From Paenibacillus albidus (GTDB taxonomy: Bacteria > Bacillota > Bacilli > Paenibacillales > Paenibacillaceae): a DNA stretch of 64,000 nucleotides. The stretch spans positions 1-64,000 of the forward strand of contig NZ_BMKR01000007.1 in the NCBI RefSeq assembly GCF_014644435.1. The letters are read 5' to 3'. The notes under the pieces are model-generated. The model saw nothing but the letters and a program-made list of their open reading frames with translations. It was not told the origin of the DNA and searched no databases. Shown piece by piece: positions 16,975 through 24,538 of this stretch (its first letter is position 1; the number at the start of each line of letters is the position of its first letter). Both the position numbers and the translations under genes were made by a program.

Positions 16975-17433
16975 CTAATCCACAATCTCAAAAATCGAAT
17001 CCACAATAAGCGGCAGGTTGTCCCGGACCGAAACGGCACCGAACACCGAACGGGCATGCATGCCCCGATCACCGAACACCTCCAGCAGCAGGTCGGAACA
17101 CCCGTTCAACACTTTATGGTGCTCTTCAAATTGCGGGTCGGCATTGACGAAGCCCTGAATTTTGACCACTCTTTTGACTCTGTCCAAGGATCCCAGCTCC
17201 GACTTCAGCACCGCCAGGATCTCTATACCGGTCAACCTGGCAAAGGCATAACCTTCTTCTGTAGTGAAGTCCTGCCCAAGCTTTCCTTTGGGTTTGCCTG
17301 CGGGACCCTTTCCCGATACAAACAACAATCCGTTTACGTTGACGCAGTTGGCATATTTGGCCGCGGGCTCGCTGGCCACAGGCAGCTTAATGCCCAGTTC
17401 CTGTAGTCTTTGCTCGATCGCTTGCTCCGGCAT
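16975..17433 (-). CDS. RidA/YjgF-family protein
   Basis: 152 residues, the length of the YjgH-like RidA subgroup. RidA proteins are trimeric; the best-known members hydrolyse reactive enamine/imine intermediates made by PLP enzymes. Typical blocks are visible: NGLLFVSGKGP, LGSLDRVKRVVKIQGFVN and the C-terminal RSVFGAVSVRDNLPLIVDSIFEI. The residue usually binding the substrate carboxylate is an Arg in a 'G-x-x-x-A-R' context, matched here by GMHARS. GGAGGG precedes the ATG. The short gap to the GNAT gene (21 bases) suggests co-transcription. Nearness to leucine genes may be functional, but this is inference. Confidence 0.85.
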   Translation of the reverse strand: MPEQAIEQRLQELGIKLPVASEPAAKYANCVNVNGLLFVSGKGPAGKPKGKLGQDFTTEEGYAFARLTGIEILAVLKSELGSLDRVKRVVKIQGFVNADPQFEEHHKVLNGCSDLLLEVFGDRGMHARSVFGAVSVRDNLPLIVDSIFEIVD

Positions 17434-17454
17434 TTGTAGCCCTCCTTCAGGTAA

Positions 17455-17994
17455 TCACTTCTCGATGGCAAACATCAGATGTTCTTTCCAGACTCCGTTC
17501 ACTTTTACCTGCTGACTGCCTGCCTCCGTGAACCCTGCCTTGCGGAGTACACGGATTGAGCCGGTGTTATCCGGCAATGCCCCAGCTTCTACACGCTTAA
17601 TCCCTGCCTCCATAAAAGCAAAATTCAGCACCAATTGGATCGCTTCACTCATATACCCTTGCCCCTGGTGCGCCTGTTCCAGGACATAACCTACAATCCA
17701 TTTCTTCCCCGAATCAAGCAGCAGTTCAAACAGCGAGATATCACCAATTAATTCCCCGGTGGCAACCAGGAAAATCCCGAAGGAATAACGTTTCCCCTCT
17801 TCCCGGGCCCGTGTCCACCCCTCAATAAGTGCGGTCTGTGCTTCAAGGGTATAGAAGGATTCGGAACGGTCACTTACTGAAATCTCTTCAAACATTCTTT
17901 GGTTGCGCAGCTGCAAATCCAGCATATCCCCGGCATCGGCTGTCTCCAGATATCTTATGGTTATCCGTTCCCCGGCTTCTTTATATTTCTTCAA
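17455..17994 (-). CDS. GNAT acetyltransferase, RimJ/RimL-like
   Basis: 179 residues. Starts with TTG at 17994, with GGAGG 11 bases upstream; there is no ATG alternative near the N terminus. The pattern of the RimJ/RimL and ribosomal-protein Ser/Ala acetyltransferase group is visible: ITIRYLETADAGDMLDL at the start, IGDISLFELL, then the acetyl-CoA loop EQAHQGQGYMSEAIQLVLNFAF and ALPDNTGSIRVLRKAGFTE. Function is acetylation of an N-terminal or other amine; the target is unknown. It is divergent from the LysR gene, with 141 bases between the starts. Confidence 0.87.
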   Translation of the reverse strand: MKKYKEAGERITIRYLETADAGDMLDLQLRNQRMFEEISVSDRSESFYTLEAQTALIEGWTRAREEGKRYSFGIFLVATGELIGDISLFELLLDSGKKWIVGYVLEQAHQGQGYMSEAIQLVLNFAFMEAGIKRVEAGALPDNTGSIRVLRKAGFTEAGSQQVKVNGVWKEHLMFAIEK

Positions 17995-18085
17995 ATGTAC
18001 TTCCGCCTCCTTCTCTTCAGTTTAGCAGTCCCCTAAAAGGATGTACAACTCATGGAGCAGAACAGTCCTATATGTAAGAAGTGTA

Positions 18086-18107
18086 GTTATAGGTTATACT
18101 TATAAGT
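18086..18107. promoter_or_regulatory. Dyad operator upstream of the LysR gene
   Basis: GTTATAGG - 5 bases - CTTATAAG, differing from the leuC dyad by one base in each half-site and with the same 5-base spacing. It overlaps the likely -10 region of the LysR gene (TATTCT at 18107), a position suited to autorepression. Confidence 0.6.
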
Positions 18108-18135
18108 ATTCTAGATACAAGCAAGGAGTTCTCTA

Positions 18136-19047
18136 ATGGAACTACGACAACTGCAATACGCGCTGCAAATCGCAGCGGAGCGGAATTTTTCCCGGGCTGC
18201 CGACAAACTGCATATCGCTCAACCCTCCCTCAGCCAACAACTCTCCAAGCTGGAAAAAGAGCTGGGTGTGCTGCTCTTTCAACGTAATACCAGCTCGGTG
18301 GAGCTGACTCACGCCGGTGCGAAATTTGTGGAGCAGGCACAGATTATCATCGATGCTGTGGAGCTGCTGCGCCAGGAAATGGCCGACATCTCTCAGCTGC
18401 GCACCGGACGTGTCGTTGTAGGGAGCATGCCGATCACGGGAGCGCATCTTTTGCCGCATGTGCTGCCTGTTTTTAAACAGAAATATCCCGAAGTGGAGAT
18501 CACTTTGCTGGAGGACTCCTCCATGAACCTGGAGAAGCTGACGGCCAGCGGCCAGACCGATCTCAGCCTGCTGTCGCTTCCGCTAGAGGTGCCCTCCCTT
18601 ACCTATGAGGAGCTGGGCGAGGAAAAAATTGACCTGGCCGTCCCCCCTGAGCATCCTTTGGCGGTAAGAAGCGAATCCGGCCTCCGCACCGCGCTTGCGG
18701 AACTGGTGAACGAACCTTTTATCGTGCTTAAGGAAGGACAAGGTTTTCGCAAAATGACCGTGGAGCTCTGCCGGGGAGCCGGGTTTGAGCCACGGATCGT
18801 GTTCGAAAGCAATAATATGGAGACGGTCCAGTCTCTGGTAGCAACGGGCATGGGCGTTACGCTGGTGCCTCACTTTATCGCCCGCGCACCGCGCAGCGAG
18901 TTCGTGCCGGTCTACCTGCCGCTGGAGGAGCCGGTCCCCAGCCGGACTCTGGTTGTGGCTTATCGGCGTGGACGTTATTTGTCCAAGGCGGCAGAAGCCT
19001 TTATGGAGACCTTCAAATCCACTGTAGCGGAGCTGACGAAGAGATAA
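18136..19047 (+). CDS. LysR-family transcriptional regulator
   Basis: 303 residues, standard length. The N-terminal winged helix-turn-helix is clear (MELRQLQYALQIAAERNFSR, then AQPSLSQQLSKLEKELG), followed by a helical linker and the periplasmic-binding-protein-like effector domain (VVGSMPITGAHLLPHVLP; SLVATGMGVTLVPHF). AAGGAG precedes the ATG. The dyad upstream matches the one before leuC, so I infer that it activates leuCD, perhaps in response to a leucine-pathway metabolite, and represses itself. The effector cannot be read from sequence. No terminator was seen directly after the gene. Confidence 0.92.
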   Translation: MELRQLQYALQIAAERNFSRAADKLHIAQPSLSQQLSKLEKELGVLLFQRNTSSVELTHAGAKFVEQAQIIIDAVELLRQEMADISQLRTGRVVVGSMPITGAHLLPHVLPVFKQKYPEVEITLLEDSSMNLEKLTASGQTDLSLLSLPLEVPSLTYEELGEEKIDLAVPPEHPLAVRSESGLRTALAELVNEPFIVLKEGQGFRKMTVELCRGAGFEPRIVFESNNMETVQSLVATGMGVTLVPHFIARAPRSEFVPVYLPLEEPVPSRTLVVAYRRGRYLSKAAEAFMETFKSTVAELTKR

Positions 19048-19182
19048 GGACTGCTGAAGACGGCAAATCAAGGATACAGTTTGGTGCCATAAATTGGGCT
19101 GTACCTTAAAATATGCTGTTGACAGACTTAACGGACCGGAGAAACGTTATTTCGCGAAATCAGCACATTTTTCTGGTCAAAC

Positions 19183-19309
19183 GGACTCAGGAGCCGCTAA
19201 ATGATCCATTGACCCCCGTTTTGGGCCAGAGATCATACAATAAGAGCACCTGAATCCGTATAAAAGGACAATACCCTTCGTTGCCTCAAATAAGAGCACC
19301 TGAGTCCGC
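19183..19309. repeat. Short repeats around a GAGCACCTGA(A/G)TCCG core
   Basis: The roughly 550 bases between the LysR gene and the next gene hold no convincing coding sequence. Two direct copies of AATAAGAGCACCTGARTCCG lie 50 bases apart (19239 and 19289), and a partial inverted copy, GGACTCAGGAGC, is at 19183. They look like remnants of a dispersed intergenic repeat. Confidence 0.4.
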
Positions 19310-19484
19310 TTCCTAGCACAGCCGGTCCCGGTGACGAGTGGTTGCCGGGACCAAGTCAACCGCTGATTGTAAGATGGATTAAGGGACGTCAGGAGTGAAC
19401 GTGCGTCAACCTTGGATGAGTTAGTAGATTTCACACGACAGCGGTAGATCCGATATTGCTTCATACGATTCATAGCAGGAAAAA

Positions 19485-19524
19485 GACGACAGTCTAATCG
19501 GAAGTAACCGAATGGACTGTCGTC
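19485..19524 (-). terminator. Intrinsic terminator after the 65-residue gene
   Basis: GACGACAGTC pairs with GACTGTCGTC, and an inner CGG/CCG pair extends the hairpin. On the minus strand it ends in TTTTT. It lies 72 bases past the stop codon at 19596. Confidence 0.8.
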
Positions 19525-19595
19525 AATTTGATTTCAGTGGCACCGCCCCGGCAACGGGTGCGGTCTATTTATGGTATCCATTGTCGCAAGCGGTA

Positions 19596-19793
19596 TTATT
19601 TACGCAAATTATGCACGCTGGTCAGACGGTTCTGATCATCATCTATACGGGAAGTACTCTGGCTCACCGGACCTTTGGCTCCGGGCTTTCCGGTCTTGTC
19701 CTCTACAAATTCACGGATTGCCTGGTTCTGGAATACTGCCGTTTCATTGGAGTCCTGCATCTTTACCTGCTCGGCCTTGTTGCCTTTACTCAA
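19596..19793 (-). CDS. Small hydrophilic protein, unknown
   Basis: 65 residues from a TTG start at 19793, with AGGAGGTGG 7 bases upstream, an excellent ribosome site. The product is very hydrophilic, rich in Lys, Gln, Asn and Asp, with no cysteine, no membrane segment and no signal peptide (begins MSKGNKAEQVKMQDSNET). It resembles minor small acid-soluble spore proteins in size and composition, but no family signature was recognised. A terminator follows, so it forms its own short transcript, divergent from the proBAC leader. Upstream in-frame codons lack a ribosome site and are excluded. Confidence 0.6.
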   Translation of the reverse strand: MSKGNKAEQVKMQDSNETAVFQNQAIREFVEDKTGKPGAKGPVSQSTSRIDDDQNRLTSVHNLRK

Positions 19794-19905
19794 GTCGTAT
19801 CCACCTCCTGATGACAGATTATAAATAATTACCCGCTCGGCCGCCGGATAAACATAATTCCAGCACAAACCTTCCGCAGGCTGAAATAAATAGGCCCGAA
19901 TTCCT

Positions 19906-19934
19906 TTGCAAACCGCCGTACACCATGGTATTCT
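19906..19934 (+). promoter_or_regulatory. Predicted promoter of the proBAC leader
   Basis: TTGCAA (19906-19911), 17 bases, TATTCT (19929-19934). Predicts a transcript start near 19941, just before the T-box leader. Confidence 0.55.
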
Positions 19935-19940
19935 ATAGGA

Positions 19941-20185
19941 CAAATAGTGAAACGTGTTGACGGGACCAGTAAGAACGAGCCTCCCCGCGTCCAGAGAGTA
20001 AATTCCGGCCAGGCTGAGAGAATTTACCGCGGGTCCGTTCCGAATCCTACCCCCGAGCGGCCTGCCCTGCAGGACGGATACTCCCGTTACGAGAATGAAG
20101 TCGGATGAACCCTCATCAATTAAGGTGGTACCGCGGAAGTTACAAGCTTTCGTCCTTTGCTAAGTCTAAGGATGGGGGCTTTTTG
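19941..20185 (+). promoter_or_regulatory. T-box riboswitch controlling proBAC (proline)
   Basis: A T-box leader: it senses uncharged tRNA and switches between terminator and antiterminator. The T-box core AAGGTGGTACCGCGG is at 20122-20136. The terminator stem follows at 20145-20180 (AGCTTTCGTCCTT with AAGGATGGGGGCT) with TTTTGTT after it. Stem I shows the AGAGAG and CTGAGAGA elements. The likely specifier is CCT at 20046-20048 after GAAT; it is followed by the expected purine, whereas the overlapping TCC reading is followed by a pyrimidine. CCT is proline, which matches the genes downstream. Confidence 0.92.
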
Positions 20186-20232
20186 TTGTTTAATTGAACA
20201 AATTCTTATTAATCCAGAGGAAGTGAAAGGCA

Positions 20233-21336
20233 ATGACTTCACGAATAGTGGTCAAAATCGGGAGCAGCTCGCTTACCGGTCCGGAAGGCGGATTGAACCG
20301 CGAGGCCGTCGCCTTTTTTGCAGCGGAGATTGCACGGCTGAGGCAGAATGGCTCCGAAGTTCTGCTGGTCACCTCCGGGGCAGTAGCTGCCGGATTCCGC
20401 AGCATCGGGTATTCGTCCCGCCCCAGGCTGCTCCATGAGAAACAGGCAGCGGCAGCGGTGGGCCAGGTGCTGCTGATGCGGGCCTATCAGGAAGCTTTTG
20501 CGGAGCATGGCATTGCCACCGCCCAGATCCTGCTTACCCGCACAGATTTCTGCAGCCGCCGGGCGATGAATAACGCCGTGATGACAGTGGAAGAGTTGCT
20601 CAGACAAGGTGCTGTGCCTGTATTTAATGAGAATGATACGGTATCTGTCGATGAACTAAAGTTCGGGGATAATGATACCCTCTCTGCACTTGTCGCCAAT
20701 CTGCTTAAAGCCAGCCACCTGCTGGTACTGACGGATATGGACGGATTGTACAGCGGAGATCCGCGTAAGTTTCCTGACGCAGTGCGTTATCCGCTCATTG
20801 AGGAAATTACGCCGGAGATTTACGCCATCGCCGGTGGGGCCGGCTCAAGTGTCGGCACAGGCGGCATGCGTTCCAAAATTGATGCAGCCAAGATTGCTAC
20901 ACGCGGAGGGGTCCCGGTATTTGTCGGCAGGGCCACGGAAGCCGGCGATTTGGAGCTTGCCGCTTTGGGCAAGGGAAGAGGGACTTATTTTGCCACCACC
21001 TTGTCCTCCCTTCCGGTCAAAAAACAATGGCTCGGCTTCATGTCCACCCCGCTGGGCTCCCTTTATGTCGATGAAGGAGCGGCGGAAGCCTTGCTCCATG
21101 GCGGCCATAGCCTGCTGCCGGTCGGTGTAAAGCGGACCTTGGGCAACTTCCATGCAGGTGATGTCGTAGAAGTGCTTGGGCCTGATTCCCAGCTGCTTGG
21201 GAGAGGCATTGTCAATTATGATGATGCCCAGCTCCGCAGCATTCAGGGCCTGCCGAGCCGGGAGATCGTGCCGAAGCTTGGCGAGGTACACCGGCTGGAA
21301 GTCATCCACCGGGATGAATGGATTACGCTGAGATAA
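20233..21336 (+). CDS. proB: Glutamate 5-kinase (ProB) with PUA domain
   Basis: 367 residues. Catalyses ATP-dependent phosphorylation of glutamate, the first step of proline synthesis. The amino-acid-kinase fold is seen at 1-255 (VVKIGSSSLTG, LLVTSGAVAAGF, VPVFNENDTVSVDELKFGDND, LTDMDGLYSGDP, GTGGMRSKIDAA). A PUA domain follows (about 275-355, GSLYVDEGAAEALLHGGHSLLPVG). GAGGAAGTGAAAGG lies before the ATG. It is the first gene of proBAC, directly under the T-box. Confidence 0.96.
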   Translation: MTSRIVVKIGSSSLTGPEGGLNREAVAFFAAEIARLRQNGSEVLLVTSGAVAAGFRSIGYSSRPRLLHEKQAAAAVGQVLLMRAYQEAFAEHGIATAQILLTRTDFCSRRAMNNAVMTVEELLRQGAVPVFNENDTVSVDELKFGDNDTLSALVANLLKASHLLVLTDMDGLYSGDPRKFPDAVRYPLIEEITPEIYAIAGGAGSSVGTGGMRSKIDAAKIATRGGVPVFVGRATEAGDLELAALGKGRGTYFATTLSSLPVKKQWLGFMSTPLGSLYVDEGAAEALLHGGHSLLPVGVKRTLGNFHAGDVVEVLGPDSQLLGRGIVNYDDAQLRSIQGLPSREIVPKLGEVHRLEVIHRDEWITLR

Positions 21337-21366
21337 TAATATATATCTTATTTGGGAGGTTACGCC

Positions 21367-22614
21367 ATGAGTGAAGTTGTACGCAAAGCTAAATTGGCCA
21401 AGGAAACCACAGGCGTGCTGGCCAGCTTAACGACCAGCCAGAAGAATGAGGCTCTGCTTGTGATGGCAGAAGCACTCCGTACCGAAGCGCCATCCATCAT
21501 TGCCGCCAATGCCGAAGATTTGGAGCGGGGCCGCAGGAACGGAACTTCGGAATCCTTGCTGGACCGTCTGGCTCTGGACCCTGGCCGCATCGACAGCATT
21601 GCCGAAGGCTTGCAGCAGATAGCGGAGCTGCCCGATCCGGTCGGCGACCGTTTGGAGACCATCGAGCGCCCGAATGGCCTGACCATTGATAAGCTTCGGG
21701 TGCCGCTTGGTGTCATCGGCATCATTTATGAAGCCCGGCCAAATGTAACTGTCGATGCTGCAGGGTTATGCCTCAAGACCGGGAATGCCGTGGTGCTGCG
21801 CGGCGGCTCCTCCGCCCTCTCTTCCAACCGCAGAATCGTCGAGGTGCTGCATATCGCCCTTGCCGGAACTGCCCTTCCGCCCCATGCGCTGCAGCTGATT
21901 GAAGATGCTGACCGTGCCTCGGTTGATGAGATGCTGAAGCTGAACGGTCTGCTGGATGTCATTATCCCGCGCGGCGGCAGTTCGCTGATTCAGAACGTTG
22001 TACTTAATGCCACAGTGCCCGTCATTGAGACCGGCGCCGGCATCTGTCATACGTACATTGATGAAAGTGCGCTGCCTGAAATGGCGCTCAGCATCAGCCT
22101 GAACGCCAAGGCCCAGCGTCCATCCGTCTGCAATTCCATGGAGACACTGCTGATCCACCGGGATTATGCCAAAGTTCATTTGCCTGCTCTTGCGGAAGCA
22201 TTCCGTGATGCAAATGTGGAGCTGCGCGGCTGTCCCGAAACTGTGGCTCTGGTTCCATGGGCACTGCCAGCCACCCTTGAAGATTACGCTACAGAATACA
22301 ACGATTATATTCTTAACCTCAAAATTGTCAGCGGCCTGGATGAAGCCATGTTGCATATCGCCCAGTTTGGAACGAGTCATTCCGAATGTATCGTCACCGA
22401 AAATAAAAACTATGCTGCACGTTTCCTGCAGGAGGTCGATGCAGCCGCTGTATATCATAATGCTTCCACCCGTTTCACCGACGGTTTTGAGTTCGGGTTC
22501 GGCGCCGAAATCGGCATCAGCACCCAGAAGCTGCACGCCCGCGGACCCATGGGTCTTCCGGCGCTCACTTCAACCAAATATAAAATATACGGCACCGGAC
22601 AAGTTCGGGGTTAA
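21367..22614 (+). CDS. proA: Gamma-glutamyl phosphate reductase (ProA)
   Basis: 415 residues from ATG 21367, which has GGGAGGT 7 bases upstream. An NADPH-dependent aldehyde-dehydrogenase-fold enzyme reducing gamma-glutamyl phosphate to the semialdehyde. Characteristic blocks: GVIGIIYEARPNVTVDAAGLC, LRGGSSALSSNR, the catalytic cysteine in RPSVCNSMETLL, and the C-terminal DGFEFGFGAEIGISTQKLHARGPMG. It starts 30 bases after the proB stop. ProA and ProB usually work as a complex. Confidence 0.96.
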   Translation: MSEVVRKAKLAKETTGVLASLTTSQKNEALLVMAEALRTEAPSIIAANAEDLERGRRNGTSESLLDRLALDPGRIDSIAEGLQQIAELPDPVGDRLETIERPNGLTIDKLRVPLGVIGIIYEARPNVTVDAAGLCLKTGNAVVLRGGSSALSSNRRIVEVLHIALAGTALPPHALQLIEDADRASVDEMLKLNGLLDVIIPRGGSSLIQNVVLNATVPVIETGAGICHTYIDESALPEMALSISLNAKAQRPSVCNSMETLLIHRDYAKVHLPALAEAFRDANVELRGCPETVALVPWALPATLEDYATEYNDYILNLKIVSGLDEAMLHIAQFGTSHSECIVTENKNYAARFLQEVDAAAVYHNASTRFTDGFEFGFGAEIGISTQKLHARGPMGLPALTSTKYKIYGTGQVRG

Positions 22615-22641
22615 TATTTAAACCACAGGGGGATTTACGCG

Positions 22642-23520
22642 ATGTGTCAGCAACCTTCAACTCCGCTTCTTAATCATAATATTGTTTTTTACGGTGCAGG
22701 CTCGATGGCGGAAGCCATTGTCCGCGGCCTGATCAATCGGAGTGTGGTCGCAGCCGGGAATGTGATCATGCTGAACCGCAGCAGCACCGAACGCCTGGCC
22801 GAACTGCGGAGCCGCTATGGTGTGCTGGTCAGCAATGATCCTGCCCACAAAACAGAATACCTGCAAAATGCATCTGTTATTGTACTGGCGATGAAACCCA
22901 AGGACGCAACGGAGGCCTTAAAAAATCTGGGCCCTTTGCTCACTCCGAATCAACTCATCATTTCTATGATTGCAGGCTTGTCGATCCGCACCATGCAAGG
23001 CCTGCTTGGCACACGTCAGCCGATTGTCCGCTCCATGCCCAATACCTCCAGCTCAATTGGTCTCGGAGCTACTGGTCTCGCCTTCTCCAAAGAGGTGGAT
23101 GAATCAAACCGCCGGCTGGGTCTCAATATCTTCGAAGCGGTCGGAATCACTACAGTTATCGATGAAGACCGGATGGATACCTTGACAGGTATTTCCGGCA
23201 GCGGTCCTGCTTATATCTACTACATGATGGAAGCGATGATCGCTGCAGGCATCCGTGGCGGGCTTCCCCTTGAGCAGAGCACCGAATTAACCGTGCAGAC
23301 CGTGCTTGGAGCAGCCCGTATGGTCCAGCAGACCGGAGAAGAGCCGGCGGCGCTGCGCAAAAAAGTAACCTCGCCAAACGGCTCCACGCAAGCAGCCCTT
23401 GAAGTCCTGGAAAGAGGCGACTTTTTTGAAACAGTCATTGCCGCTGTGAACCGCTGTGCCGAACGCTCCCGCGAGATGGGCTCCATTCTGGAAAAGGAGC
23501 TTATGAAGGACACCTACTAA
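22642..23520 (+). CDS. proC: Pyrroline-5-carboxylate reductase (ProC)
   Basis: 292 residues. The last step of proline synthesis, NAD(P)H-dependent reduction of pyrroline-5-carboxylate. A Rossmann fold with FYGAGSMAEAIVRGL at the N terminus, an S-M-P-N-T-S motif (VRSMPNTSSSIG) and the helical dimerisation domain LTGISGSGPAYIYYMMEAM. GGGGGA lies upstream of the start. It completes a full glutamate-to-proline operon and is followed by a strong terminator. Confidence 0.95.
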   Translation: MCQQPSTPLLNHNIVFYGAGSMAEAIVRGLINRSVVAAGNVIMLNRSSTERLAELRSRYGVLVSNDPAHKTEYLQNASVIVLAMKPKDATEALKNLGPLLTPNQLIISMIAGLSIRTMQGLLGTRQPIVRSMPNTSSSIGLGATGLAFSKEVDESNRRLGLNIFEAVGITTVIDEDRMDTLTGISGSGPAYIYYMMEAMIAAGIRGGLPLEQSTELTVQTVLGAARMVQQTGEEPAALRKKVTSPNGSTQAALEVLERGDFFETVIAAVNRCAERSREMGSILEKELMKDTY

Positions 23521-23575
23521 CATTCCCTTTGGAATGAAATCCCGTTCCTTCGATTAAACAACATCTGCGCACTCC

Positions 23576-23624
23576 AAAGATCGCTGCTTAGCTTCCTGAC
23601 CCGGGACGCGGCAGCGATCTTTTT
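23576..23624 (+). terminator. Intrinsic terminator of proBAC
   Basis: AAAGATCGCTGC pairs with GCAGCGATCTTT across a 25-base loop and is followed by further T residues. It lies about 55 bases past the proC stop. Confidence 0.85.
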
Positions 23625-23708
23625 GCATGCTTTTTTTCATATGCTGTGTACGTTCTGGAAGCATCCAAACCTACCGCAGCTCTTCACCTTGCACACCATC
23701 AAAAAAAA

Positions 23709-23743
23709 CCGTACCGCCCGGGTACAAGACACGGGCAATACGG
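23709..23743 (-). terminator. Intrinsic terminator after dnaD
   Basis: CCGTATTGCCCG pairs with CGGGCGGTACGG around an 11-base loop, with eight T following on the minus strand. It ends the asnS-dnaD transcript and faces the proBAC terminator. Confidence 0.85.
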
Positions 23744-23749
23744 TTGTAT

Positions 23750-24517
23750 TCATCTTCCGCCGTTGCGGAATTTCTGGGAATAGTTCTTTACATCCTGGGC
23801 ATTCTTAACCCGATTGCGGGCCCATTCCAGCAGAATCCGGTCGATATAGCGGAAATGAAGCTTGCCCGCAAAAACCGACTCCTTCAGGGCCAGCAGAATC
23901 AGTTCCTCAGGATACCGGTCCTGATCGACCCAGCCGGAAATGTTCTCACATTCCATCGGAGATAAGGGCCGGCCAAATTCCTTCTCAAAAATACTGAACA
24001 AACTGCGGCTCTCCTCAGCCTCTACGCCAGCTCCAGGAGCGGCAGGCCTGCCGTAGCCGCCATCCGGTGCTGCTGCCCCGGAATGATGCGCTGCAGCCCG
24101 CAGATCGGGCGCAAAAGCCCCCTTATCCTGTCCCTGCGCAGACTGCTTAGCAGCTTCGGCCAGATAGCTGCCAAGCTTGCTGTACAGGCCTGAGAAATTG
24201 TAGCGCTCATAATGGATATCTCTCAGCTCATCGTTATCTCCGTCAATGCTGATAAACCCTTCCTTCATGAGCTTCTGCAATTCCCCGGCGATGACGGAGA
24301 TGCTGCGGCCTGTGACCTGCTGCAGCTCCTCCATTGAAGGGAATTCAATTCCCTCCACCTGTCTGAAGGAGAGCAGATGAATCAGCAGCATCGCTTCACT
24401 GCCGCTTAAGCCCAGCTTTCTGTAATGCTTCAGCAGTGCATATGGAATGACGGCCATCCCGTTCTCCAAACCAAAGGCAACGCCTTCGGCCCAGTTAGTC
24501 CATCCTTTGCCGTCCAT
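23750..24517 (-). CDS. dnaD: DNA replication initiation protein DnaD
   Basis: 255 residues. DnaD helps load the replicative helicase at oriC and at restart forks in low-GC Gram-positives. An N-terminal winged-helix domain (LLKHYRKLGLSGSEAMLLIHLLSF; RSISVIAGELQKLMKEGFI) is followed by an Ala/Gly-rich linker at about 125-165 and the DnaB_2/DnaD C-terminal domain (FSIFEKEFGRPLSPMECENISGWVD; LHFRYIDRILLEWARNRV). GGGGGA precedes the ATG. It follows asnS with 21 bases between. In Bacillus nth comes next; here a 16.6-kb block intervenes. Confidence 0.93.
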   Translation of the reverse strand: MDGKGWTNWAEGVAFGLENGMAVIPYALLKHYRKLGLSGSEAMLLIHLLSFRQVEGIEFPSMEELQQVTGRSISVIAGELQKLMKEGFISIDGDNDELRDIHYERYNFSGLYSKLGSYLAEAAKQSAQGQDKGAFAPDLRAAAHHSGAAAPDGGYGRPAAPGAGVEAEESRSLFSIFEKEFGRPLSPMECENISGWVDQDRYPEELILLALKESVFAGKLHFRYIDRILLEWARNRVKNAQDVKNYSQKFRNGGR

Positions 24518-24538
24518 ATTCGTCCCCCTTTGTTTCCT

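Noticed and set aside
19177..19473. 98-residue minus-strand open frame
   Set aside because: No ribosome site, unusual composition, and it overlaps short intergenic repeats.
20046..20048. Serine (TCC) specifier in the T-box
   Set aside because: The following base would be a pyrimidine and the operon makes proline; the CCT reading fits both points.
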